A stretch of DNA of 64,000 bases from positions 799,244 through 863,243 of the forward strand of contig NZ_CP059451.1 of the NCBI RefSeq assembly GCF_022023855.1, read 5' to 3'. Origin of the DNA: Azospirillum brasilense. Lineage in GTDB: Bacteria; Pseudomonadota; Alphaproteobacteria; Azospirillales; Azospirillaceae. Numbering within the stretch: the stretch's first letter is position 1; every line of letters begins with the position of its first letter. Under the pieces are notes generated by a model. It was not told the origin of the DNA and searched no databases. It saw only the letters and a program-made list of their open reading frames with translations. Below, in pieces: positions 1 through 10,019 of the stretch. The position numbers and the translations under genes were made by a program.

Positions 1-2
1 TC

Positions 3-1340
<1,338 letters not shown>

Positions 1341-1367
1341 GTGCCACGGGAAAGGAGCACCACAGCC

Positions 1368-3992
1368 ATGGACCCCGAAAAATACACGGATCGAGCGAAG
1401 GGTTTCCTCCAGTCGGCACAGACGCTCGCGGTGAGCCGCGGCCATCAGCGCCTGACGCCGGAGCACCTGCTCAAGGTGTTGCTGGAGGATTCGGAAGGGC
1501 TTTGCGCGAACCTCATCCGCGCGACCGGAGGCGACCCGAAGGCAGCGCTTTCAGCCGTCGACGCCGCGCTCGACAAGCTGCCACGCGTCGAAGGGGCCGG
1601 CGCCGGGCAGGTCTACATGGCGCCGGAGCTGGCGCGCGTCTTCGAGGCCGCCGAGCAGCTGGCGCAGAAGGCCGGCGACAGCTTCGTCACCGTGGAGCGG
1701 CTGCTGCTGGCGCTGGCCGCCGCTGCGGGCACGCCGGCCGCGAAGGCGCTGGCTTCGGCGGGGGTCAACGCCCAGGGCCTCAACAAGGCCATCGAGGACA
1801 TCCGCAAGGGCCGCACCGCCGATACGGCGTCGGCCGAGGAAGGTTACGACGCGCTGAAGAAGTACACGCGCGACCTCACGGCCGTGGCGCGCGACGGCAA
1901 GCTTGACCCCGTCATCGGCCGCGACGAGGAGATCCGCCGTACGATCCAGGTTCTCGCGCGCCGCACCAAGAACAACCCCGTGCTGATCGGCGAGCCGGGC
2001 GTCGGCAAGACCGCCATCGTCGAAGGCCTGGCGCAGCGCATCGTCAAGGGCGATGTGCCTGAAAGCCTGAAGGACAAGAAGCTGCTGGCGCTCGACCTCG
2101 GTTCGCTGCTGGCCGGGGCCAAGTACCGTGGCGAATTCGAGGAGCGGCTGAAGGCGGTCCTGTCGGAAGTCACCTCAGGCCGGGAAGGGGTTATCCTCTT
2201 CATCGACGAACTGCACACGCTGGTGGGAGCGGGCGGGGCGGAGGGGGCGATGGACGCCTCCAACATGCTGAAGCCGGCGCTTGCCCGCGGCGAACTGCAC
2301 TGCGTCGGCGCCACCACGCTGGAGGAGTACCGCAAGCATATCGAGAAGGACGCCGCCCTAGCCCGGCGTTTCCAGCCCGTCTTCGTCGGGGAACCCTCGG
2401 TGGAGGACACCATCTCCATCCTGCGCGGCATCAAGGAGAAATACGAGGTTCACCACGGCGTGCGCATCACGGACAGCGCCATCGTCGCCGCGGCGACGCT
2501 GTCGCATCGCTACATCACCGACCGCTTCCTCCCCGACAAGGCCATCGACCTGATGGACGAAGCGGCATCGCGGCTTCGCATGGCGGTCGATTCCAAGCCC
2601 GAGGAGATCGACGAGCTCGATCGCCGCATCGTGCAGATGAAGATCGAGCGCGAAGCGCTCAAGAAGGAGAGCGATCCGGCCTCGCGGGAGCGCCTGCAGA
2701 GGCTGGAGAGGGAGCTCAGCGAGCTCGAGCAGAAATCCGCCGAACTCACGGTGACGTGGCGGGCGGCGAAGGAGAAGCTCGCCGGCGCGCGCACGCTGAA
2801 GGAGCGGCTCGACCAAGCCCGCATCGAACTGGAGCAGGCGCAGCGGCGCGGCGACTGGACCCGCGCGGGCGAACTCGCCTACGGCATCGTCCCCGATCTC
2901 GAAAGGCAGCTAAAGGAAGCCGAGGCTCAAGGCGACCAGCAGATGCTCGAGGAGGCGGTCACCGCCGAGCATATCGCCGCGGTCGTGTCCCGCTGGACCG
3001 GCATTCCGGTCGACAAGATGCTGGAGGGCGAGCGCGAGAAGCTGCTGCACATGGAGGACGCGCTGAGGCAGCGTGTCATAGGCCAGGACGAAGCCATCGT
3101 CGCGGTCTCGAACGCGGTGCGCCGCGCCCGTGCCGGCCTTCAGGATCCGAACCGGCCGATGGGATCCTTCCTGTTCCTTGGGCCCACCGGTGTGGGCAAG
3201 ACCGAGCTGACCAAGGCACTGGCCGAATTCCTCTTCGACGACGAGCACGCGATGGTGCGCATCGACATGTCGGAGTTCATGGAGAAGCACTCCGTGGCCC
3301 GCCTGATCGGCGCCCCTCCGGGCTACGTCGGCTACGAAGAGGGAGGCAGCCTGACCGAGGCGGTGCGGCGCCGGCCCTATCAGGTGATCCTGTTCGACGA
3401 GGTGGAGAAGGCGCACCCGGATGTCTTCAACGTGCTGCTCCAGGTGCTCGACGACGGGCGCCTGACCGATGGGCAGGGCCGCACGGTCGACTTCCGCAAC
3501 ACGCTGATCGTGATGACCTCCAACCTCGGCAGCGAGTATCTCGCGACCTTGGGGGAGGACCAGGACGTCGACACGGTCCGCGCCGAGGTGATGGAGGCGG
3601 TGCGGGCGGCGTTCCGGCCCGAGTTCCTGAACCGGCTCGACGAGATCCTGATCTTCCGCCGCCTCTCGCGCGAGGACATGAGCGGCATCGTCGACATCCA
3701 GTTCCGGCGGCTCCAACGCCTGCTCGACGACCGCAAGCTCGTGCTGGAGGTGGACGACGCGGCGAAGCGCTGGCTGGCCGACGCCGGCTACGATCCCGTG
3801 TACGGCGCCCGGCCCTTGAAGCGGGTGATCCAGCGCGAACTGCAGAATCCGCTCGCGGAGATGATCCTGCGCGGCAAAGTCCGCGACGGCGATACGGTCC
3901 GGGTCACCGCCACGGAGCTGGGTCTGCTCATCGAACCGCCGCAGCATGGCGATGGGGCGACCGAACAGCCGTCTCGAAACGCTGCGGAGTGA
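1368..3992 (+). CDS. clpB: ATP-dependent disaggregase ClpB
   Basis: Hexameric AAA+ disaggregase that works with DnaK to resolubilise aggregated proteins. The product is 874 residues, normal for ClpB. It has a double ClpN repeat, NBD1 with Walker A GEPGVGKT near residue 207 and Walker B FIDELH, a long charged coiled-coil middle domain, NBD2 with Walker A GPTGVGKT near residue 604, and a C-terminal D2-small domain. I chose the ATG at 1368, which has an AAAGGAG ribosome binding site 10 bases upstream, over an in-frame GTG at 1341. The presence of the M-domain argues for ClpB over ClpA. It directly follows dnaK and is presumably cotranscribed. Confidence 0.97.
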   Translation: MDPEKYTDRAKGFLQSAQTLAVSRGHQRLTPEHLLKVLLEDSEGLCANLIRATGGDPKAALSAVDAALDKLPRVEGAGAGQVYMAPELARVFEAAEQLAQKAGDSFVTVERLLLALAAAAGTPAAKALASAGVNAQGLNKAIEDIRKGRTADTASAEEGYDALKKYTRDLTAVARDGKLDPVIGRDEEIRRTIQVLARRTKNNPVLIGEPGVGKTAIVEGLAQRIVKGDVPESLKDKKLLALDLGSLLAGAKYRGEFEERLKAVLSEVTSGREGVILFIDELHTLVGAGGAEGAMDASNMLKPALARGELHCVGATTLEEYRKHIEKDAALARRFQPVFVGEPSVEDTISILRGIKEKYEVHHGVRITDSAIVAAATLSHRYITDRFLPDKAIDLMDEAASRLRMAVDSKPEEIDELDRRIVQMKIEREALKKESDPASRERLQRLERELSELEQKSAELTVTWRAAKEKLAGARTLKERLDQARIELEQAQRRGDWTRAGELAYGIVPDLERQLKEAEAQGDQQMLEEAVTAEHIAAVVSRWTGIPVDKMLEGEREKLLHMEDALRQRVIGQDEAIVAVSNAVRRARAGLQDPNRPMGSFLFLGPTGVGKTELTKALAEFLFDDEHAMVRIDMSEFMEKHSVARLIGAPPGYVGYEEGGSLTEAVRRRPYQVILFDEVEKAHPDVFNVLLQVLDDGRLTDGQGRTVDFRNTLIVMTSNLGSEYLATLGEDQDVDTVRAEVMEAVRAAFRPEFLNRLDEILIFRRLSREDMSGIVDIQFRRLQRLLDDRKLVLEVDDAAKRWLADAGYDPVYGARPLKRVIQRELQNPLAEMILRGKVRDGDTVRVTATELGLLIEPPQHGDGATEQPSRNAAE

Positions 3993-3996
3993 CGCG

Positions 3997-4290
3997 ATGT
4001 ACGCCCGGATGACGCGGTTCCGTTTGAAGCTGGGAACCAGGGACGAATGGTTCCGCCTGCGGGACGGGATGGCGGCCGACATTCATGCCCTGAAGGGTCT
4101 GAAGCACTGGTTCACCCTTCAGGGGGACGAGGTCGTGGTCGTCGCCATCCATGACTCGGTGTGGAGCGCCGAGGCGGCCATGCCCGATGTCCTGAAGCTT
4201 TGGCAACGGATTGCGCACCTCATGGACGATCAACCCTCGACCAAGTTTTACGACGTGACGCGCTTCGACACGATCTTCGACAATGTCTAG
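3997..4290 (+). CDS. Small conserved protein, dimeric alpha/beta-barrel (ABM-like) style
   Basis: I do not recognise this 97-residue protein with certainty. It starts 5 bases after the clpB stop and so belongs to the same transcript. The sequence alternates short strands and amphipathic helices (YARMTRFRLK, then GDEVVVVAIHDS, then a helix with AMPDVLKLWQRI), the usual layout of small antibiotic-biosynthesis-monooxygenase-like ferredoxin folds. There is no signal peptide and no metal motif. A role in the heat-shock operon is inferred from position only. Confidence 0.7.
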   Translation: MYARMTRFRLKLGTRDEWFRLRDGMAADIHALKGLKHWFTLQGDEVVVVAIHDSVWSAEAAMPDVLKLWQRIAHLMDDQPSTKFYDVTRFDTIFDNV

Positions 4291-4328
4291 CAAGCGCAAG
4301 GACCGGCTGCAAAAAGCGGAGGCAGGGC

Positions 4329-4697
4329 ATGGCTTTCAGGCTGCCGCACCCACGCGATCACAACCTTTGGCGAAAGCCGCCGACCATGCCGGGCGTGTCG
4401 CTGCCGGCGACGACCGCCGTGCCGATGGCCTACATCCACCGGCCGTCGCCCTCCGTCACGCAATCGGGGCCCGGTCGCAAGCAGTGGGTTCTGGAGTTCG
4501 AGCCGACCAACCCGCCGTTTCCGCATCCGGTCATGGGCTGGACCGGGAGCGCCGACCCCTTCGCCCACATCCAGGTCTCCTTTCCGGATCTGGACAGCGC
4601 CGTGTCCTTCGCCGAGCGGCACGGCTGGCGCTTCCAGGTTGAGGAGTCGCCGAAAAGGAAGACGATCTCAAAGAATTTTTCGGACAAATTTAAGTAG
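4329..4697 (+). CDS. NDUFS4-like complex I accessory subunit (ETC complex I 18-kDa family)
   Basis: The 122-residue product carries the hallmark core of the NDUFS4/AQDQ family: RKQWVLEFEP, then a PVMGWTGSADPF block, FPDLDSAVSFAERHGW and a C-terminal KNFSDKFK. In alphaproteobacteria and mitochondria this protein sits on the peripheral arm of NADH:ubiquinone oxidoreductase. The N-terminus (about 45 residues) looks divergent compared with usual family members. The gene lies between clpB and hsp20 and not in a nuo operon, so it is probably a second, stress-associated copy. The start is the ATG at 4329, after a GGAGGCAGGGC stretch. Family is confident; integration into complex I is inference. Confidence 0.88.
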   Translation: MAFRLPHPRDHNLWRKPPTMPGVSLPATTAVPMAYIHRPSPSVTQSGPGRKQWVLEFEPTNPPFPHPVMGWTGSADPFAHIQVSFPDLDSAVSFAERHGWRFQVEESPKRKTISKNFSDKFK

Positions 4698-4806
4698 CGG
4701 TTGGCCAGATCCGTCCTAATTTCGAGACATTAGAAGGAGGATGTGCCGTAAAAGCGTTGGCCTGTCGGCATTCGTTTGTGTCCTATGTGGAATTTATTTG
4801 TTCGGA

Positions 4807-4830
4807 TCTTTGAAACCATCATTTCAAAGA
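4807..4830 (+). promoter_or_regulatory. 9-bp inverted repeat in the hsp20 leader
   Basis: TCTTTGAAA and TTTCAAAGA form a perfect 9-base inverted repeat with a 6-base loop, 14 bases upstream of the hsp20 Shine-Dalgarno (AAGGAGG, 4844-4850). It could be an operator for a heat-shock repressor or a hairpin in the 5' UTR. It is not a CIRCE sequence and does not sequester the ribosome binding site in the simple fold. Confidence 0.5.
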
Positions 4831-4856
4831 AACACGAAACATCAAGGAGGACAGCC

Positions 4857-5459
4857 ATGGCGCAGCGTTCCCAACTTCCATCGCTCTTCGGAGGCTCGCC
4901 GTTTGCGAGGTCGGGCGCCGATCCCTTCGCGATGCTCCAGCGCGAGATGGGCCGTCTGCTTAGTGAGGCCGCCCGTGGCGGCGGTGGGTTTGTGCAGACG
5001 GCGGAGACCCCGGCGATCATGGCGCCGCGCATCGACATCAGCGAAAGCGAGAGCGACATCAAGGTTCGCGCCGAGCTTCCCGGCGTCGACCCGAAGGACG
5101 TCGAAGTCACGGCCACCGAGGATTTGCTGACGATCCGCGGCGAGAAGCGGGTCGAGCGCGACGAGGACAAGGAGAATTTCCACTTGGTGGAACGCGCCTA
5201 CGGGTCGTTTGCCCGGAACATCCGCCTGCCGTTCAAGGTCGACCCCGGACAGGTTCAGGCCAACTTCGAGAACGGCGTGCTGACGATCGCTCTGCCAAAG
5301 CCAACGGAACTTCAGCCGCGCACGAGCCGCATCGAGGTCAAGGGGGCCGGTCAGCCGGGCGCTTCGGAACAGAAGCTGAAGAGCGCCGCCGACGAAATGC
5401 GCACCGCCAACGCATCCCAGGAGGAACCGGCGTCCAAGGCCGGCGCGGGCACCCGGTAA
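4857..5459 (+). CDS. hsp20: Small heat-shock protein, Hsp20/alpha-crystallin family
   Basis: ATP-independent holdase that traps unfolding proteins for later DnaK/ClpB action. The 200-residue product has an N-terminal arm, an alpha-crystallin domain beginning near PRIDISESESDIKVRAELPG, the FENGVLTIALPKP strand with the conserved GVL motif, and a 55-residue Ala/Glu/Lys-rich tail that is longer than in most class A proteins. The ATG at 4857 follows a strong AAGGAGG. Genes on both sides (NDUFS4-like, DUF1269) are co-oriented, but the 159-base leader with an inverted repeat suggests its own promoter. Confidence 0.96.
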   Translation: MAQRSQLPSLFGGSPFARSGADPFAMLQREMGRLLSEAARGGGGFVQTAETPAIMAPRIDISESESDIKVRAELPGVDPKDVEVTATEDLLTIRGEKRVERDEDKENFHLVERAYGSFARNIRLPFKVDPGQVQANFENGVLTIALPKPTELQPRTSRIEVKGAGQPGASEQKLKSAADEMRTANASQEEPASKAGAGTR

Positions 5460-5505
5460 CGCGTATCCGCGCGTCGAACACCCCATCATCGGAAGGGAGA
5501 AGGCC

Positions 5506-6021
5506 ATGAGCGACCTGATCGTCATCGCGTACGACGAGGAGTCCAAAGCGGAGGAGGTCCGTTCGACGCTCCTGCGTTTGCAGAAGGAGTACTTGGTCGA
5601 TCTGGAAGACGCGGTTGTCGTGACGAAGAGCAAGGACGGCAAGGTCCGGCTAAGCCAGACCTACAACATCATGCCGGCATCCATCGCCTCCGGAAGCCTG
5701 TGGGGCCTTCTGGTCGGCATGCTGTTCTTGAACCCGCTGCTCGGGGTTGCCGCCGGCGCGGCCAGCGGCGCGTTGGCGGGCGCGCTCACCGACATCGGCA
5801 TCGATGACGGTTTCATGCGTGAACTCGGCGAAGCCTTCGAACCCGGCACCTCGGCGCTGTTTATCCTCGTCCGCGAGGCGCGGCTGGACAAGGTCCTGCC
5901 CGAGATCAGCCGCTACGGCGGCAAGGTTCTGCGCACCTCCCTGCCCAAAGAGCAGGAGGAGAAGATCCAGGCCGCGCTCATGGGCGAGGCGCGGAACCAA
6001 ACCATGCAGCAGGCCGCCTGA
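5506..6021 (+). CDS. DUF1269 glycine-zipper membrane protein
   Basis: The 171-residue protein opens with a DLIVIAYDEESKAEEV segment typical of DUF1269. A central Gly/Ala-rich double hydrophobic hairpin follows (SGSLWGLLVGMLFLNPLLGVA, then AASGALAGALTDIG), then a soluble C-terminal half with FILVREARLDKVLPEI. The family is known as a stress- and envelope-associated glycine-zipper inner-membrane group of unknown biochemical function. A GAAGGGAGAAG ribosome binding site precedes the ATG. It lies 46 bases after hsp20 and is likely in one unit with it and the PRC-barrel gene. Confidence 0.9.
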   Translation: MSDLIVIAYDEESKAEEVRSTLLRLQKEYLVDLEDAVVVTKSKDGKVRLSQTYNIMPASIASGSLWGLLVGMLFLNPLLGVAAGAASGALAGALTDIGIDDGFMRELGEAFEPGTSALFILVREARLDKVLPEISRYGGKVLRTSLPKEQEEKIQAALMGEARNQTMQQAA

Positions 6022-6071
6022 CGGCGGTCGGCCGTATTGCCCAATGTCCACACAAACTCGGGAGAGCAACA

Positions 6072-6461
6072 ATGAAATCGTTCCGGAGCATTCTGGCGGC
6101 AGCGGGGCTTGGCGCCGCAATTCTGGCCGTCCAAACCCCCTGGCCGGCGCTGTCGCAGGCCGTCGCGTTGGTCGTCGTCGATGTGAAGGCCGTCGCGGCG
6201 GGCTACCGCGCGAGCAAGCTGACGGGCACGTCCGTCGTGAACGACAAGAACGAGAAGATCGGCGCACTCGACGACATTATCATCGGACGGGACAAGGTGC
6301 TCTTCGCGGTGCTCGAGGTCGGCGGCTTCCTCGGCATCGGTGCCCACTTGGTGGCCGTCCCGTTCAGCGACCTGCAGTTGGACGAAACCGGCAAGAAGAT
6401 CACATTGCCGGGAGCGTCGAAGGATGAACTCAAGAAACTGCCGGAATTCAAGTACGGCTGA
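6072..6461 (+). CDS. Secreted PRC-barrel domain protein
   Basis: The 129-residue protein has a Sec signal peptide at residues 1 to about 29 (positive start, hydrophobic core, cleavage after ALSQA). The rest is a PRC-barrel-like fold: YRASKLTGTSVVNDKNEKIGALDDIIIGRDK, then FAVLEVGGFLGIGAHLVAVPFSDL. PRC-barrel proteins of this periplasmic type are common in alphaproteobacterial stress clusters; their ligand is unknown. GGAGAG lies 6 bases before the ATG. A second, shorter PRC-like lipoprotein lies on the other strand at 7977-8420. Confidence 0.88.
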   Translation: MKSFRSILAAAGLGAAILAVQTPWPALSQAVALVVVDVKAVAAGYRASKLTGTSVVNDKNEKIGALDDIIIGRDKVLFAVLEVGGFLGIGAHLVAVPFSDLQLDETGKKITLPGASKDELKKLPEFKYG

Positions 6462-6995
6462 TACGCCCGGCCGGAGGTGAGAGTCAGCGATGGGTGTGGC
6501 CAAGTCCAAATGTTTCTCTCGCAATGCCGCGTGGTTGGACGTCGATAAGGAAATTATCAAGCGCTTCGGTGACTTTGTCAGCCAAAGGGGCTGCAATCCT
6601 CTCTTGCGTTATCAGGCCACACAGTGAAGTCAAATGGTCGCGATATTATAGAACCATTTGACCTGCTGATCACCGAAGACTGCATGAGCGCATTCATGAC
6701 TGCGAGCGCAGCGACGAAGAGGTCTAACTGCGCTCTATTCTGGATGGCCCATTCTGGATGGCCTGACCGCGCGGCCCCGCTCGATCTCGACTACAGCAAT
6801 GAAGCCGAGACCCCGCTCTCCGCCGTGACCGGCAGACTCCGGCAGACTTGGCGTGGCTCTCGCTGACACGTTCAAGGCGATCAATCCCGATCGCAAAGAT
6901 CCTCAGGCCGAGGATTGGGAGGGCGCTTTCCGTCTTTTCGACCTTCTGATGAGGCACCTGATGGCGCCCATCGGCATGCCCCTCTCGATCAATGC
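6462..6995. other. Gene-free stretch between convergent genes, with one inverted repeat
   Basis: No convincing gene is present in these 534 bases; short open frames lack ribosome binding sites and family resemblance. The one clear structure is a perfect 10-base inverted repeat, GTCAAATGGT at 6629-6638 and ACCATTTGAC at 6653-6662, separated by 14 AT-rich bases. It could be an operator or a hairpin. Confidence 0.6.
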
Positions 6996-7967
6996 TCACG
7001 GGGCGGCATTGAGACGTGGGAGCACGTTCCGGCCGATCTCGTCGATCACCTCCGCCGCGTCGCGCGCGCCGTACTTCACGTTGAGAATGACGTGGTTGAC
7101 GCCCGCCTGGCGCAACGCGTCGAGGAATTGGAACAGGATGTTCCGGCCGCCGCGGAAGCCCAGGTGAATCGGCTGGGCAGGGTGGTCCGGCTCCGCGGTC
7201 AGGTCGATGTAGAGCGATTGCACGAACGGCGTGAAGACGCCCGGCCTCATGGCCGTTACGGTGGCGTGCCAGTGCGCGGCGTGCTCCGCCTGTTGCGCGA
7301 GGGATCGCGGGTAGGTGATCCAGCCGTCGGCATGCCCGGCGATCCATTCCAGGGTCTGCCGGCTGGTGCCGGTGATCAGGATCGGCAGCGCGCCGACCGG
7401 CTTCGGCACGAGGTCGGTGGTTCCCTGCATCACGCCATAGGAGGACTGGATGCGGGGGAAGTTCTGGGTGAGCACGGTGCGCAGAACGGCGAAGCTCTCG
7501 CGGAAGAGGGCGCCCCGCTTGTCCATGTCGACGCCGAACGCCGGGAATTCGACCGGTCGGTCGCCGGACGCAACCCCGAGCACGAGGCGGCCGCCGGAAA
7601 GCTGATCCACCGAAGCGGCCGCCTTCGCCGTGTGCAACGGATGGCGCAGGGGCAGGATGATGGAACCGGTGGCGAGCGCAATGTCGCGCGTCTGCGCCGC
7701 GATCCATCCCAGATAGACCCACGGATCGTAGACCTGCCCGATGTCGCCGAACGACGGGTCGCGCAACGGCACGTCCCGCACCCAGAGCGCGGCGAAGCCC
7801 AATTCCTCGGCCCGCTTGGCCAGGCGTTCCTGGTCGCGCATGGTCGGCTCGTCGCGTTGGAAGGCCTCGATGGGAAAGAAGACGCCGAGCGTCAACCGGC
7901 CCGGCGCGAACATCCGCCGGAAGCCCTTCGAATCGCCCGGCCGGGCCGTCGTGTTTGCCTCCAGCAT
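6996..7967 (-). CDS. LLM-class (luciferase-like) flavin oxidoreductase
   Basis: Predicted F420/FMN-dependent TIM-barrel monooxygenase of the bacterial luciferase superfamily, 323 residues and cytoplasmic. Diagnostic segments are RLTLGVFFPIEAF at the start, the strand AKRAEELGFAALWVRDVPL, DPWVYLGWIAAQT, ATGSIILPLRHPLHTAKAAASVDQLSGGRLVLGVASGDRPVEF split over two strands, and PILITGTSRQTLEWIAGHADGWI. The substrate is unknown. AAGGAG is well placed before the ATG at 7967. It is the last gene of a leftward run with the PRC-like lipoprotein and degP. Confidence 0.92.
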   Translation of the reverse strand: MLEANTTARPGDSKGFRRMFAPGRLTLGVFFPIEAFQRDEPTMRDQERLAKRAEELGFAALWVRDVPLRDPSFGDIGQVYDPWVYLGWIAAQTRDIALATGSIILPLRHPLHTAKAAASVDQLSGGRLVLGVASGDRPVEFPAFGVDMDKRGALFRESFAVLRTVLTQNFPRIQSSYGVMQGTTDLVPKPVGALPILITGTSRQTLEWIAGHADGWITYPRSLAQQAEHAAHWHATVTAMRPGVFTPFVQSLYIDLTAEPDHPAQPIHLGFRGGRNILFQFLDALRQAGVNHVILNVKYGARDAAEVIDEIGRNVLPRLNAAP

Positions 7968-7976
7968 GGCAGCTCC

Positions 7977-8420
7977 TTACCGAGGTGACGTCACGCTCAA
8001 CCAGTTTGTCGGTCCGGGGAGCCGCATGGAGATCATGCGATCCTCGACCGTCCTGGGGGGAAGGGCGGCGAATTGCTCCGGCGTCAGGTCCACGAGGACG
8101 ACGGCGGCCCGTTCCGGCGCATAGCGCGTGTTCGCCGGGCTCACGGCCACGAGATGAGCCTTGGGAACCGCCGGAGGACCGCTCGCCACGACGATCTCGG
8201 CCGGTTGGCTATCGGTGCCGACGACCACATCCTGGACGACCCCCACGCGGCGGGACCCATCCTCCGACAGGACGACGAGGCCGACCAACGCGGGTGCCGC
8301 GGGCATGGGTTCGGCCGCGGCGTATCGACGGTCTTCATGCTGGGCGCAGGCGCTTGCGGTCATCAGGACGGTTGCGCACAGCAACGGCAGAATCGGTAAT
8401 GGCAGAATCAGTGTCCGCAT
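7977..8420 (-). CDS. PRC-barrel-like envelope lipoprotein
   Basis: The 147-residue product has an N-terminal hydrophobic segment ending in TASAC, a plausible but not ideal lipobox that would place the lipid on Cys near residue 25. The mature part has a compact all-beta pattern (VGLVVLSEDGSRRVGVVQDVVVG, then PAEIVVASGPP, HLVAVSPANTRY) resembling PRC-barrel proteins. It sits between degP and the LLM oxidoreductase with short gaps. Function is unknown; an envelope-stress role is inferred from degP. Confidence 0.78.
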   Translation of the reverse strand: MRTLILPLPILPLLCATVLMTASACAQHEDRRYAAAEPMPAAPALVGLVVLSEDGSRRVGVVQDVVVGTDSQPAEIVVASGPPAVPKAHLVAVSPANTRYAPERAAVVLVDLTPEQFAALPPRTVEDRMISMRLPGPTNWLSVTSPR

Positions 8421-8441
8421 GGTCTGGGTCTCCCTTTTTGG

Positions 8442-9980
8442 TCAACTGCCGACCGGCAGCGGCACGAACAGGGCGCCATCCTCACGCCGACGCAGAACGA
8501 GCACGTAGTCCTTCTTGGCTTTGCGCGCCTCCTCCACCGCCTTGGCCACATCGGCGGGACCGGTCACCGGGGCCTGCCCGACGCGGGTGATGACGTCGCC
8601 GGGTTGCAGGCCGACACCGGCGGCCGGGCTGTTCGGTGCCACATCGACCACCACCGCGCCTTGGGCGTCGGGGTCGAGCCCGTACTCCTTGCGCAGCTCC
8701 GGGGTCACCGGGGCCAGCGCCAAACCCAACTTGCCCTCGCCGGGGTTCTGCGGCTGTGCCTCGGCCTGCCGGGTCGGTTGCAGTTCCAGGACATGGGCGT
8801 TCAGCGGGATCGCACGGCCGTCGCGCAGCACCGCGATCGGGACGGTGTCGCCCGGTTTGGTCTGCGCCACCAACCCCGTCAGGGTGTGCGGCTCGGACAC
8901 GGGTTTGCCGGCGTAGTCGGTGATGACGTCACCCGGCTGGATACCGGCCAGGGCGGCGGGGCCGTCCTTGGACACGTCGGCGACCAGCGCGCCCGAGCGG
9001 TCCTTGAGGCCGAGAGCATCGGCGACCTCCGGACCCACCGGCTGGATCATGACGCCGAGGTAGCCGCGCGTCACCCGCCCTTTGTCGCGCAGCGCGGCGA
9101 TGACGGGCTTTGCCAAGCCCGACGGAATGGCGAAGCCGATGCCGACGTTGCCGCCGCTTTGGCTGAAGATGGCGGTGTTCACACCGATTACCTCTCCCTG
9201 AAGGCTGAACATCGGGCCGCCGGAGTTGCCTTGGTTGATGGCGGCGTCGGTCTGCAGGAAGTCGTCGTAGGGACCCGCACCGATGTCACGGCCGCGGGCC
9301 GAGATGATGCCGGCGGTCACGGTGCCGCCGAGACCGAAGGGGTTGCCGATGGCCAGCACCCAGTCGCCGATCCTCGATCGGTCGCTGTCGCCCCACTGCA
9401 CGCTGGGCAGCGGGTGTTTGGGGTCGACCTTGAGCAAGGCGAGGTCGGTCTTCTGATCGGTACCGACGATCTTGGCGGGCAAGGCCTGCTTGTCGGACAG
9501 CGTGACCTCCACCTTGTCGGCATTCTCGACAACGTGGTTGTTGGTGACGACGTAACCGTTCGGGTCGATGACGAAGCCGGAGCCCAGCGCCCTGGCAGGC
9601 CGGTCGCGCGGCGCGGCGTCCGGGCCTTCACCCCGGTGCGGTGTCTGCCGGCGCATCAGATCTTCCAGAAAGTCGCGCAGCGGCGAATCCGGCAGCGTGG
9701 AGAACGGTCCCATGCCGGGGCCGATGTCCGGCTGCTCGGATTGCGCCATCTGGCGTACCGGGGGAGCGCCGCTGGAGGCGATGATGGTGACGACGGCGGG
9801 CAGCTTGGCGGTGGCGAGGTCGGCGAAGGTGGGAGGCACCTCGCGCTGCTGCGCCACAGCCGGGTGCGCCAGCAGCAGACAGGCCGACAGTGCAAGGCCG
9901 ACGGCGTGCACATGGGCGGGCGGTGCCAGCGCGGCGGCTCGGGCACTCGATCGGCTGGGCATGGTGTAAGCGCTGGGCAT
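8442..9980 (-). CDS. degP: Periplasmic serine protease/chaperone DegP (HtrA family)
   Basis: Envelope quality-control protease that degrades or refolds damaged periplasmic proteins. The 512-residue protein has a signal peptide ending near AHPAVAQQ (about residue 44). A trypsin-like domain follows with catalytic His149 (TNNHVV), Asp179 (KTDLALLK) and Ser253 (GNSGGP). Two PDZ domains come after it (starting near GYLGVMIQPV and KLGLALAPV, each with a GLQPGDVI or GIQPGDVI loop). This matches DegP/DegQ architecture and length. It is divergent from nothing close by and sits downstream of the universal stress gene, both leftward. Confidence 0.96.
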   Translation of the reverse strand: MPSAYTMPSRSSARAAALAPPAHVHAVGLALSACLLLAHPAVAQQREVPPTFADLATAKLPAVVTIIASSGAPPVRQMAQSEQPDIGPGMGPFSTLPDSPLRDFLEDLMRRQTPHRGEGPDAAPRDRPARALGSGFVIDPNGYVVTNNHVVENADKVEVTLSDKQALPAKIVGTDQKTDLALLKVDPKHPLPSVQWGDSDRSRIGDWVLAIGNPFGLGGTVTAGIISARGRDIGAGPYDDFLQTDAAINQGNSGGPMFSLQGEVIGVNTAIFSQSGGNVGIGFAIPSGLAKPVIAALRDKGRVTRGYLGVMIQPVGPEVADALGLKDRSGALVADVSKDGPAALAGIQPGDVITDYAGKPVSEPHTLTGLVAQTKPGDTVPIAVLRDGRAIPLNAHVLELQPTRQAEAQPQNPGEGKLGLALAPVTPELRKEYGLDPDAQGAVVVDVAPNSPAAGVGLQPGDVITRVGQAPVTGPADVAKAVEEARKAKKDYVLVLRRREDGALFVPLPVGS

Positions 9981-10019
9981 GGCGGCCTCTGTGTTGCATC
10001 GGCCAGGCAGGGGTACGGG

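Noticed and set aside
6624..6866. Possible 80-codon gene upstream of the LLM oxidoreductase 3' end
   Set aside because: No ribosome binding site, no family resemblance, and it overlaps the 10-base inverted repeat.
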